A stretch of 6,810 nt of DNA from assembly GCA_028292075.1 (NCBI GenBank), contig JAQGNA010000615.1, positions 1 through 6,810 on the forward strand, given 5' to 3'. Positions 1 through 5,859 of the stretch are shown here, one piece after another (the first letter of the stretch is position 1; every line of letters starts with the position of its first letter). The DNA is from Rhodoferax sp. (GTDB lineage: Bacteria > Pseudomonadota > Gammaproteobacteria > Burkholderiales > Burkholderiaceae). The translations under genes and the position numbers were made by a program. The notes beneath the pieces are model-generated. The model was not told where the DNA came from and did no database searches. It saw only the letters and a program-made list of their open reading frames with translations.

Positions 1-1
1 G

Positions 2-469
2 GTTGTTGCCGGTGTCGGTCTCCCATTCCCAGAGACCGAGGTGCGCCCCGGACAGCGCGGTCTCGAAGGCCTGGCGGCTCTCGCGCAGCTGCCGGCTGGC
101 CGCGACCTTGTGGCGGGCCGCCTCGACGCGAGGCGCCAGCGTGTGCAGGTAGGCCAGGCCGGCATCCTTGACCAGGTAGTCGGCATAGCCACACTGGAGC
201 GCGCGGGCGGCTGCCCATTCGTCGCCAGCATCCACCATCAGGACGACGGCCTGTTCGGCCACCTCCGGCCAGAGGTCGAAAGCCGCGCCGTCGCGCAACC
301 GGTAGCTGATGAGGACCGCGTCCGCCGACGAAAGCGAAGGGAGGCGCCGCGCCTGGGTCAGGGAAGGTACGTGCTGGAGCTGCCAGGCGAGCCCCTGCCG
401 CGCGGCAGCGTCTGCCACTGCGGCGGCATGCACGGGGTCGCTCTCAATCAGGAGGATCTGGGCTGGCAT
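2..469 (-). CDS. Degenerate receiver domain plus PAS signalling protein, N-terminal part (runs off left edge)
   Basis: Signal-transduction protein of which 156 residues are visible; the gene continues past base 1 with no stop codon. Residues 1-105 follow the CheY-like receiver pattern: ILLIESDP at 5-12, DAVLISYRLRDG at 50-61 and YADYLVKD at 95-102. Three key positions are altered. The phospho-acceptor aspartate is Ser55, the second acidic-pocket residue is Ser10, and the switch Thr/Ser is Val79; the conserved lysine (Lys101) remains. After a charged helical linker (about 110-138), FETALSGAHLGLWEWETD (135-152) is the typical opening of a PAS sensor domain. The output domain is out of view and could be a histidine kinase, GGDEF/EAL or other module, so no gene symbol is given. 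The ATG at 469 is chosen because the receiver fold starts directly there; no clear Shine-Dalgarno precedes it. A candidate promoter lies at 529-558. The ferredoxin gene upstream is on the same strand, 168 bp away, and is probably a separate unit. Confidence 0.8.
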   Translation of the reverse strand, partial: MPAQILLIESDPVHAAAVADAAARQGLAWQLQHVPSLTQARRLPSLSSADAVLISYRLRDGAAFDLWPEVAEQAVVLMVDAGDEWAAARALQCGYADYLVKDAGLAYLHTLAPRVEAARHKVAASRQLRESRQAFETALSGAHLGLWEWETDTGNN

Positions 470-528
470 CAAAGGGGCAGTAGCGCGAAGGGGTGGAGCC
501 AAGCAGGCAACTCGACGGGTTTCGCTGC

Positions 529-558
529 ATTATGGCCTGCTGATAGTGCAGTGAACAA
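529..558 (-). promoter_or_regulatory. Candidate sigma-70 promoter for the receiver/PAS gene
   Basis: Read on the minus strand, TTGTTC (553-558; 3 of 6 to TTGACA) is followed after 18 bases by CATAAT (529-534; 5 of 6 to TATAAT). This would give a leader of roughly 50 bases before the ATG at 469. The surrounding 470-637 region is visibly more AT-rich than the coding sequence. Just upstream lie a 10-bp direct repeat (562-571 and 574-583) and a small palindrome (585-597), which could be regulator sites. The -35 match is weak, so this is a tentative call. Confidence 0.35.
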
Positions 559-637
559 AACGGTGTACCGCTTGGTGTGCCGCCATTGACGCTCAATTCA
601 CAGAAGGCGAGGTGGCTGGGACCGCGCTCTTGCCGGC

Positions 638-991
638 TCAGAATCCGGGGCGGGCCGACAACCGCAGAACGACGTCGCTCGCCGGGTAGGCGACGCAGGG
701 CAGGATGTAGCCGTCGGCTTTTTCATCGAAGCTCAGGCCCGGCCAGGCGATCCGGTAGGTCACGCTGCCCTGTTCGAGCTGCGCGATGCAGGTGCGGCAG
801 GTGCCGTTGCGGCACGAGCTGGGCGGCGCGAGGCCGGCATGTTCGGCAGCCACCAGCAGTGGCAGGTCGGCCGGCGCAGGGAACGTTGCGCCGCCGTCGA
901 TGCTGGCGTTGTAGACCACCGGCGAAGCGGCAGCTTCCGTGACCACGCTCGCCGGGGGGTTGGCAGGGGAAGAAGGCGTCGGCACTGTCAT
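638..991 (-). CDS. Plant-type [2Fe-2S] ferredoxin, stand-alone
   Basis: Small one-electron carrier of 117 residues. The cluster ligands are visible as Cys60, Cys65 and Cys68 in SCRNGTCRTC, with the fourth at Cys99 in YILPCVAYP. This C-x4-C-x2-C-x30-C spacing is the plant-type (fer2) pattern, also found in the C-terminal ferredoxin domains of oxygenase reductases. Residues 26-116 form the beta-grasp fold. Residues 1-24 are a Pro/Ala/Ser-rich tail that does not look like a cleavable signal peptide, so a cytosolic location is inferred. The ATG at 991 is the only sensible start close to the fold; the open frame extends much further upstream but only as antisense of the acetyltransferase and cca. 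The start lies 90 bp from the divergent acetyltransferase start. No reductase or oxygenase partner is encoded nearby, so the electron donor and acceptor are unknown. Confidence 0.88.
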   Translation of the reverse strand: MTVPTPSSPANPPASVVTEAAASPVVYNASIDGGATFPAPADLPLLVAAEHAGLAPPSSCRNGTCRTCIAQLEQGSVTYRIAWPGLSFDEKADGYILPCVAYPASDVVLRLSARPGF

Positions 992-1081
992 GCGGCCGCA
1001 GTGTATGTCGGCACCCGTGGATTTGCGGCGACAATGACGCCTCCCGTTTTTTCCCGACCTGCGGCCGCAGCGCCTTCTTTC

Positions 1082-1609
1082 ATGTCCAGTTCCTCCAGCT
1101 ACGAAGTCCGCCCCGCCCAATTGCGCGAGGCGCAGGCCATTGCCGACCTGCACGTCAGTGCCAGCCAGGCCGCCTACCACGGCATCATTCCCGCCGAGCA
1201 CCTCAACACCATGCCGATGGCCAAGCGCCTGTCGCTGTGGCGCGAGGCCATCGAGTACGGCGATCCGCAGGTGCAGGTGGCCCTCGACGGCGGCAAGATC
1301 GTCGGCTTCGTCGGCTACGACCGTTCGCGCGACAAGGGCACCAAGAACACGGTCGGCGAAGTGTGGGCCATCTATGTGGAAGAGGGCTATTGGAACCAGG
1401 GCGTCGGCCTGGCCCTGTGGGACGCGGCCCGCGATGGCCTGGTCGAAGAGGGCTGCACGGTCGTCACCGTGTGGATTCCACTGCGCAACGAACGCGCGCT
1501 GCGCTTCTTCGACCTCGCCGGCTTCAAGCGCGAGCTCAACACCGCCAAGACCGTGCCCATGGGCACGATCAAGATCGAAGAGATTCGCCTGAAGCGCGCC
1601 CTCGACTGA
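1082..1609 (+). CDS. GNAT-family N-acetyltransferase
   Basis: Predicted acetyl-CoA-dependent acetyltransferase of 175 residues; the substrate cannot be told from sequence. The GNAT core is clear. An N-terminal YEVRPAQLREAQAIADLH (7-24) precedes the helical alpha1/alpha2 region, a central strand GGKIVGFVGYD lies at 70-80, and motif A is EVWAIYVEEGYWNQGVGLAL (93-112) with the pyrophosphate-binding QGVG loop. Motif B is NERALRFFDLAGFKRE (136-151), containing the usual Asn and the FF..AGF signature. It is the only plus-strand gene here, divergent from the ferredoxin and convergent with cca (46-bp gap, no obvious U-tailed terminator). The ATG at 1082 places the domain at the N-terminus as is usual for the family. 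An in-frame ATG at 1034 would add 16 residues, but it overlaps a GACAAT sequence at 1030-1035 that could be a -10 box. Neither start has a good ribosome binding site. Confidence 0.87.
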   Translation: MSSSSSYEVRPAQLREAQAIADLHVSASQAAYHGIIPAEHLNTMPMAKRLSLWREAIEYGDPQVQVALDGGKIVGFVGYDRSRDKGTKNTVGEVWAIYVEEGYWNQGVGLALWDAARDGLVEEGCTVVTVWIPLRNERALRFFDLAGFKRELNTAKTVPMGTIKIEEIRLKRALD

Positions 1610-1655
1610 GCAGCGCCGGCCTCCACAAGAGGCGACTGGCGACTGGCGGGCTTGC

Positions 1656-2960
1656 TCAGCCAGGCGCGCGTGCGGCAGGCGGCAGTGCCTGCGCCACCGC
1701 CGCCACGCGGGCCCTGTGCACCCATTCACCGATTTGCGGACCCTTGGCGCCGGCCTCCGCAGCGGACTGCGCCACGCTGGCAGTGTCCACCGACTGTGCC
1801 GCTGCCAGCGCCTGCATGAGCCTCCCGCGCTGTGGATAAGGCTGTTCCTCCAGCCCCAGGCGCCCCCGTGCATCGCACTCGCAGGCCAGCAGCGTCTGCT
1901 CGAAGCGCTGCGGCTTGCGAATCGCGTCGCAGCGCTCCAGCAGGCGCACCAGCGCGGCGGCATTGAGCTCGCCGCTGCGGTGGATGTTGCCGTGTTCGCG
2001 GGCCACCACGTCGGCAAGTTCACGGCAGTCCACCGGCACGCGCAGCCGTTCGCACACGCCTTTCAGCAGCCTGGCGCTGCGCTGTTCGTGGCCGATGTGG
2101 CGGGGCAGCACATCGGCCGGCGTCGTACCCTTGCCCAGGTCGTGGGTCAGGCAGGCGAAGCGCGTTGCCAGCGGCGCGTCGAGCCGCGCACTCATGTCGA
2201 GCACCATCATCAGGTGGACGCCGGTGTCGACTTCGGGGTGGTATTCGGCGCGCTGCGGCACGCCCCATAGGCGGTCGACCTCGGGCAGCAGGCGGGCCAG
2301 GGCGTGGCTGTCGCGCAGCGCCTCGAACATGCGGGACGGCCTGGTTTCCATGAGGCCGCGCGCGAGCTCCTGCCACACGCGTTCGGGCACCAGGGCATCG
2401 GCCTCGCCATCGCTCACCATGTCGCGCATCAACGCCATGGTTTCGTCGGCGATGCCGAAGTCGTTGAAGCGGGCGGCAAAGCGGGCCAGCCGCAGGATGC
2501 GCACCGGGTCTTCGCGGAAGGCGTCGGTCACATGGCGCAGGCACCGGGCCTGCAGGTCGGCCTGGCCGCCGAAGGGATCGACCACCTGCCGTGGATCGAA
2601 AGCCTGGCCGGTGCTGCCCGTGGTGTCATCGCCCGTTGACACCGCTTCGAGCGGCACCGCCATGGCGTTGATGGTGAGGTCGCGCCGTGCCAGGTCTTCC
2701 TCGAGCGTGACATCGGGCGATGCCTGCACGGCAAAGCCGCGGTAGCCGCGCGCCGTCTTGCGCTCGGTGCGGGCCAGGGCGTATTCCTCGCGTGTGGCAG
2801 GGTGCAGGAACACCGGAAAGTCCTTGCCCACCGGCAGGAAGCCCTGCGCGGTGAGCTGCTCGGGCGTGGCGCCTACCACGACCCAGTCGCGGTCGCGCCG
2901 GCCGTCCTGTCGGCCGAGCAGGGTGTCGCGCACGGCACCGCCCACGAGATAGATTTGCAT
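1656..2960 (-). CDS. cca: CCA tRNA nucleotidyltransferase, multifunctional, with HD domain
   Basis: Adds or repairs the 3'-terminal CCA of tRNAs using CTP and ATP; cytosolic. It has 434 residues, against about 412 in E. coli, to which it aligns almost end to end. The class II nucleotidyltransferase head has [13 protein letters not shown] (4-16), the metal-binding Asp23 and Asp25 in [10 protein letters not shown], and the sugar/base-recognition segment [11 protein letters not shown] (92-102). The neck carries [16 protein letters not shown] (150-165) and [12 protein letters not shown] (192-203). The C-terminal HD domain, associated with 2',3'-cyclic phosphodiesterase and phosphatase activity in the E. 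coli enzyme, has HPEVDTGVH (241-249) and [10 protein letters not shown] (272-281). Residues 103-121 form a Gly/Thr/Ser-rich insertion relative to E. coli, in a surface loop before FDP. The ATG at 2960 matches the family N-terminus (MKIYLVGG in E. coli). It lies 31 bp downstream of the GST gene on the same strand, so co-transcription is likely. Confidence 0.97.
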   Translation of the reverse strand: MQIYLVGGAVRDTLLGRQDGRRDRDWVVVGATPEQLTAQGFLPVGKDFPVFLHPATREEYALARTERKTARGYRGFAVQASPDVTLEEDLARRDLTINAMAVPLEAVSTGDDTTGSTGQAFDPRQVVDPFGGQADLQARCLRHVTDAFREDPVRILRLARFAARFNDFGIADETMALMRDMVSDGEADALVPERVWQELARGLMETRPSRMFEALRDSHALARLLPEVDRLWGVPQRAEYHPEVDTGVHLMMVLDMSARLDAPLATRFACLTHDLGKGTTPADVLPRHIGHEQRSARLLKGVCERLRVPVDCRELADVVAREHGNIHRSGELNAAALVRLLERCDAIRKPQRFEQTLLACECDARGRLGLEEQPYPQRGRLMQALAAAQSVDTASVAQSAAEAGAKGPQIGEWVHRARVAAVAQALPPAARAPG

Positions 2961-2991
2961 CGTGGCAGTTTAGTGCCAGGCGGCGCCGGCT

Positions 2992-3705
2992 TCAGTCGCG
3001 CGACTGGCGGTACGGTTCCTCGAAATCCAGAAAATCCTGCTCGGCCAGGGCGTCGTCGATCCAGGCCTTGACGCCCGGCGCGGCGGCCACGCGTTCGATG
3101 TAGGCGTTGATCTCGCTCGGCACCGGCAGGGCGTAGGTGCGCAGCCGCATGCAGACGGGGGCGAAGAAGGCATCTGCAATGCTGAAGTCGCCGAACAGAA
3201 AGTGCTGGTCGCCGCCGGGCCCGGCCTGGCGTGGATAGGCGGCCAGCAGCCCGCCCCACATCGACACCAGTCGGGCCACGTCGGCCCGCACGCCGGGCTC
3301 GTCGCGCCACAGCCGTTGCCCCACCTCGGGCAGCGAAGCCTCGATGTTCATGGCGCAATGGCTGCGCAGGCTGCCGAAGCCGGAGTGCATTTCGGCGCAG
3401 ACGCTGCGGGCTCGCGCCCGGGCCTGCCGGTCGGCGGGCCAGAGGTGGTGCGCCGGAAAATGCTCGGCCAGCGTCTCGCAGATGGCGAGCGTGTCCCACA
3501 CCGAAAACCCGTCTTCCTCGACCAGCACCGGCACCTTGCCGACGGGGCTGACCTGGTCGATGGCCTGCTTGAAAGCCGAGCCTTCATGGAACGAGTCGAA
3601 GCGCAGCTTCACCTCCTCGAACGGGATGCCGGCCTGCTTCATGAGCACCCAGGGGCGCATGGACCAGGACGAGTAATTCTTGTTGCCGATGTAAAGCTTG
3701 AGCAT
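2992..3705 (-). CDS. Glutathione S-transferase family protein
   Basis: Predicted soluble thiol transferase of 237 residues. The N-terminal thioredoxin-like domain (1-83) starts MLKLYIGNKNYSSWSMRPW, with candidate catalytic Ser12/Ser13 in place of tyrosine. It has the cis-proline in GKVPVLVEEDG (Pro59) and WDTLAICETLAEHF (70-83), where family members usually have Glu-Ser before the Ala-Ile that contacts the gamma-glutamyl group; here it is Asp71-Thr72. The C-terminal helical domain (about 92-215) carries FGDFSIADAFFAPV (171-184) with the N-capping box S-x-x-D that is conserved in GSTs. The substrate is unknown; stress, detoxification or isomerase roles are all possible. The ATG at 3705 starts the first beta strand directly, with a weak purine-rich stretch (GGGGG) before it. 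It reads into cca 31 bp downstream. The repeat element and small palindromes lie in the 241 bp upstream. Confidence 0.92.
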   Translation of the reverse strand: MLKLYIGNKNYSSWSMRPWVLMKQAGIPFEEVKLRFDSFHEGSAFKQAIDQVSPVGKVPVLVEEDGFSVWDTLAICETLAEHFPAHHLWPADRQARARARSVCAEMHSGFGSLRSHCAMNIEASLPEVGQRLWRDEPGVRADVARLVSMWGGLLAAYPRQAGPGGDQHFLFGDFSIADAFFAPVCMRLRTYALPVPSEINAYIERVAAAPGVKAWIDDALAEQDFLDFEEPYRQSRD

Positions 3706-3751
3706 GGAACCCCCAGGTGGAATTAAGCGCCCATGCTAGCGCGGGCGAAGC

Positions 3752-3786
3752 CCGGCATTGATGCCGGAATAGGGCGAGATTGATGC
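3752..3786. promoter_or_regulatory. Possible operator: ATTGATGC pair and inverted repeats upstream of the GST gene
   Basis: ATTGATGC occurs at 3757-3764 and again at 3779-3786, with starts 22 bp apart, close to two helical turns. The first copy is inside the palindrome CCGGCAT-TG-ATGCCGG (3752-3767, 7-bp perfect arms). A second, overlapping hairpin CGGGC-GAA-GCCCG lies at 3742-3754. All are 45-80 bp upstream of the GST start. Either the DNA is a protein-binding site or the RNA folds in the leader; neither hairpin has a U-tract, so they do not look like intrinsic terminators. I could not find a convincing -35/-10 pair for the GST gene in this stretch. Confidence 0.3.
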
Positions 3787-3807
3787 GACCCGCGGGGCCA
3801 ACCGCCT

Positions 3808-3949
3808 ACAGGCTGTTGGAAAGCGTAGCGAGGAAGGCCAGCTGCAAGGCGCCCGGCGCGCAGGCACCGGAACGTACTTGTGTACTTGAGGATGCCGAGC
3901 ACCGGGAAACGCCGCAGAGGGTCTCCGCATTAGCTTTGCAACAGCCTGT
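3808..3949. repeat. 142-bp element with 17-bp terminal inverted repeats (MITE-like or dispersed intergenic repeat)
   Basis: The left end ACAGGCTGTTGGAAAGC (3808-3824) and the right end GCTTTGCAACAGCCTGT (3933-3949) are inverted repeats matching at 16 of 17 bases. The inside is non-coding. It contains a tandem GTACTTG pair (3874-3880 and 3882-3888) and a GCACCGG pair (3864-3870 and 3899-3905). No target-site duplication is visible beside the ends. The size, terminal inverted repeats and lack of coding fit a miniature inverted-repeat transposable element or a structured dispersed intergenic repeat. The overall wording resembles intergenic repeats I associate with Comamonadaceae genomes, but that is recollection and not a search result. 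It fills the gap between two minus-strand genes and may form a large stem in the transcript. A composite terminator or a transcript-stability element are alternatives. Confidence 0.6.
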
Positions 3950-4950
3950 CAGGGCTTGTGCGTCGGATGTCCCGGCCCCCGCCGGCCGGTTCTCCCGTGG
4001 CGCATGAGGGTCGCCGGGTCCATGGGTGCGAGGTAACGTGGGGCGATGGCGGTCATGGCGGAGGGCGTGACGCCCAGGGCCTCGAGGCCGGGCAGGACGC
4101 CGCTTGCGATGTTGGGCACCTTCATGGAGTCGAGGTTGTCGCGGGTCATCATCGGTTGACCCGGCGCCAGTTCCATGACGCGGGCCTGCAGCCGGCCAAG
4201 GGCGGCCGGCAGGTTGATGACGGGGCGGCCATGGCCATGGTTCACTCCGGCGGCGCGGCCGGCAAACTGCACGATGTCCTTGAGGGTCATGCGCTCGGGG
4301 CCGCAGGCTTCATAGGTCTGGCCGATGGCCTCGCGATCGCGCAGCGCGTTAACCAGGCCCTGGGCCACGTCTTCCACCCAGACCGGCTGGAACCAGCTGC
4401 CGCCCGAGGCCAGGGGAATCACCGGGAAGTGGCGCTGCAGCTTGGCGAACAGGTTGAGAAACTGGTCGTCTTCGCCAAAGATGACGCTCGGGCGCAGCAC
4501 CGTGAGGTCAAGGCCATAGGCCGCGGTGGCCTGGCGCAGCACCGCCTCGCCTCGCGCCTTGCTGCGCAGGTAGGCCGACGGGGCGAGCTCGGGTTGCAGC
4601 GAGGGGACGCCCAGCGCGCTCACGTGCAACACGCGCCGCACGCCAGCGGCCGAACAGGCCCGGGCCAGCTTCTGAGGCAGTTCGACATGGGCGCGGGCGA
4701 AAGAGGCTTCACTGCCGTGCAGCTGCGCCACCAGGTTGACAACGGCGTCATGCCCCTGCAGCAGGCGGGCCAGGGTGGCGTCGTCGAAGATGTCGGCCTC
4801 GAAGAGCTCCAGCCGGGGTTGGACCTGCAGCGCCTTGGTGCGGTCGAAACGGCGGGTGGGCACGGTAACCTCCCAGGGCAGCAAGGCCAGCTTGGTACAG
4901 AGGTGGCGGCCCACGAAGCCGGTGCCGCCCAGAATCAGAACTTTTTTCAT
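3949..4950 (-). CDS. NDUFA9-like atypical SDR / NAD(P)-dependent epimerase family protein
   Basis: Rossmann-fold protein of 333 residues related to the NDUFA9 accessory subunit of complex I and to bacterial 'complex I NDUFA9 subunit family' proteins. MKKVLILGGTGFVGRHLC (1-18) holds the dinucleotide-binding GGTGFVG. FEADIFDD (50-57) is the Asp-containing strand that contacts adenine, VLHVSALGV (107-115) is the active-site strand, and AYLRSKARGEAVL (126-138) keeps the Tyr127-x3-Lys131 pair of catalytic SDRs. VLRPSVIFGEDDQFLN (151-166) is typical of the subgroup. The enzymatic role is unsettled; in this family a structural or quinone-linked role is often assumed. No nuo genes are in view. The ATG at 4950 fits the start of the first strand; an upstream in-frame ATG at 5034 would overlap panC. 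The stop codon abuts the repeat element, which supplies its last base, and the final 15 or so residues are basic and poorly conserved in appearance. Confidence 0.88.
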   Translation of the reverse strand: MKKVLILGGTGFVGRHLCTKLALLPWEVTVPTRRFDRTKALQVQPRLELFEADIFDDATLARLLQGHDAVVNLVAQLHGSEASFARAHVELPQKLARACSAAGVRRVLHVSALGVPSLQPELAPSAYLRSKARGEAVLRQATAAYGLDLTVLRPSVIFGEDDQFLNLFAKLQRHFPVIPLASGGSWFQPVWVEDVAQGLVNALRDREAIGQTYEACGPERMTLKDIVQFAGRAAGVNHGHGRPVINLPAALGRLQARVMELAPGQPMMTRDNLDSMKVPNIASGVLPGLEALGVTPSAMTAIAPRYLAPMDPATLMRHGRTGRRGPGHPTHKP

Positions 4951-4960
4951 GGCGCATTGT

Positions 4961-4974
4961 GCACCCCGGGGTGC
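4961..4974. promoter_or_regulatory. Perfect 14-bp palindrome between panC and the SDR gene
   Basis: GCACCCCGGGGTGC reads identically on both strands. It lies in the 34-bp gap between the panC stop and the SDR start, 10 bp before that ATG. It could be an operator for a dimeric regulator, or in RNA a short stem with a CCGG loop that occludes the SDR start region. On the minus strand it is followed by CACAAT and then GCGCCATG. If CACAAT is a -10 box, transcription would start at or near the ATG, giving a leaderless message, but I see no matching -35. High GC makes chance palindromes more likely, so confidence is low. Confidence 0.3.
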
Positions 4975-4984
4975 GCCGATCGCC

Positions 4985-5824
4985 CTAGATTTCGAGGTTG
5001 TCGATGAGGCGTGTGGTGCCCAGCCGCGCGGCACCCAGCACCACCATGGGTTCGCCCGGCACCGGCGCCTGCAGGTCGCTCTGGCGGCGCAGGGTGATGT
5101 AGTCGGGTTGCCAGCCGCGCGCCTTGAGCTTGATCATCGCCTCGGCTTCAAGGCCTGGCAGGTCGAACGCACCATCGATCGCGTGGGCCGCGAGCGCCTT
5201 CAGGGCGATGGACAGCTGCACGGCCTCGGCCCGCTCTTCGGTGCTCAGGTAGCCATTGCGCGACGAAAGCGCCAGGCCATCTTCGGCCCGCGCCGTCTCC
5301 GCGCCCACCACGTCGATCGGCAGGGCGAACTGCCGCACCATGTGGCGGATCATCATCAGTTGCTGGTAGTCCTTCTTGCCGAACACCGCGGTGCGCTGGC
5401 CCTTGGCTTCCGAGAAGACGCAGGTGAAGAGTTTCATCACCACGGTGCAGACGCCGACGAAGAAGCCGGGGCGGAACTGGCCTTCAAGGATGTCGGCCAG
5501 CGCCGGATCGGGATGGACCTTGCAGGTCTGTGGCGCAGGGTAGAGGTCGGGCTCGCGCGGGGCGAAGAGCACGTCGCAACCGGCGGCTTCGAGCTTGGCG
5601 CAGTCGGCGTCCCAGGTGCGCGGGTAGCTGTCGAAATCTTCGTGCGGCAGGAACTGCAGGCGGTTCACGAAGATGCTTGCCACGGTGACGTCGCCGAGCG
5701 GCTTGGCCTGCCGCACCAGGGCCAGGTGGCCGTCGTGCAGGTTGCCCATGGTGGGCACGAAGGCCGGGTGGTCGAACCCGGCCAGGTGGGCGCGCAGGTC
5801 GTCGATGGAATGGGCGATGAACAT
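4985..5824 (-). CDS. panC: Pantothenate synthetase (pantoate--beta-alanine ligase)
   Basis: Condenses pantoate and beta-alanine with ATP through a pantoyl-adenylate intermediate, the last step of pantothenate synthesis for coenzyme A; cytosolic. It has 279 residues, a normal length. ATP-binding HxGH is His30-x2-His33 in [10 protein letters not shown] (24-33). Substrate-binding SIFVNRLQF (50-58) keeps Gln57. [17 protein letters not shown] (117-133) is followed by [15 protein letters not shown] (148-162), with the active-site Lys151, Asp152 and Gln155. The KMSKS-like [10 protein letters not shown] is at 185-194. The common His of RPGHF is Phe121, and SIFVNP reads SIFVNR; both variants are, as far as I recall, normal for Burkholderiales PanC, so activity is expected. 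The ATG at 5824 is 35 bp after the transglycosylase stop; the frame stays open upstream only as an out-of-frame shadow of that gene. panB is not adjacent in this window. No strong Shine-Dalgarno is seen; an A-rich stretch precedes the start. Confidence 0.97.
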   Translation of the reverse strand: MFIAHSIDDLRAHLAGFDHPAFVPTMGNLHDGHLALVRQAKPLGDVTVASIFVNRLQFLPHEDFDSYPRTWDADCAKLEAAGCDVLFAPREPDLYPAPQTCKVHPDPALADILEGQFRPGFFVGVCTVVMKLFTCVFSEAKGQRTAVFGKKDYQQLMMIRHMVRQFALPIDVVGAETARAEDGLALSSRNGYLSTEERAEAVQLSIALKALAAHAIDGAFDLPGLEAEAMIKLKARGWQPDYITLRRQSDLQAPVPGEPMVVLGAARLGTTRLIDNLEI

Positions 5825-5859
5825 TATTTTTCGGGGAACAGAGAACGTGGCCCGATGCC

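Noticed and set aside
41..589. 182-residue plus-strand open frame at the left edge
   Set aside because: The opposite strand encodes a coherent receiver-PAS protein, whereas this frame shows no domain pattern.
585..597. TTGA-N3-TCAA as an FNR box
   Set aside because: The FNR consensus TTGAT-N4-ATCAA needs six bases between TTGA and TCAA; here there are three.
839..1081. N-terminal extension of the acetyltransferase frame back to 839
   Set aside because: The extra 81 residues are antisense to the ferredoxin and show no GNAT homology; the domain starts right after the ATG at 1082.
1610..1655. TGAGCA / TGCTCA inverted repeat between the converging acetyltransferase and cca genes as a terminator
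   Set aside because: The arms are only 6 bp, far apart, with no continuous GC stem and no T-tract on either side. A tandem CGACTGG pair there is too short to mean much.
638..2023. A 461-residue minus-strand open frame ending in the ferredoxin
   Set aside because: Only the last 117 residues have ferredoxin character; the rest is antisense to the acetyltransferase and out of frame with cca. The start at 991 is the sensible one.
3958..5007. 349-residue plus-strand open frame
   Set aside because: It is the antisense shadow of the SDR gene, produced by high GC; its composition is low-complexity Gly/Ala/Arg/His and it has no recognisable motif.
5456..5476. PanC with Phe in place of the common His of RPGHF, as a sign of lost activity
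   Set aside because: Burkholderiales PanC proteins as I recall them carry the same RPGFF form, and all other active-site residues (HxGH, KKD..Q, SSRN) are intact.
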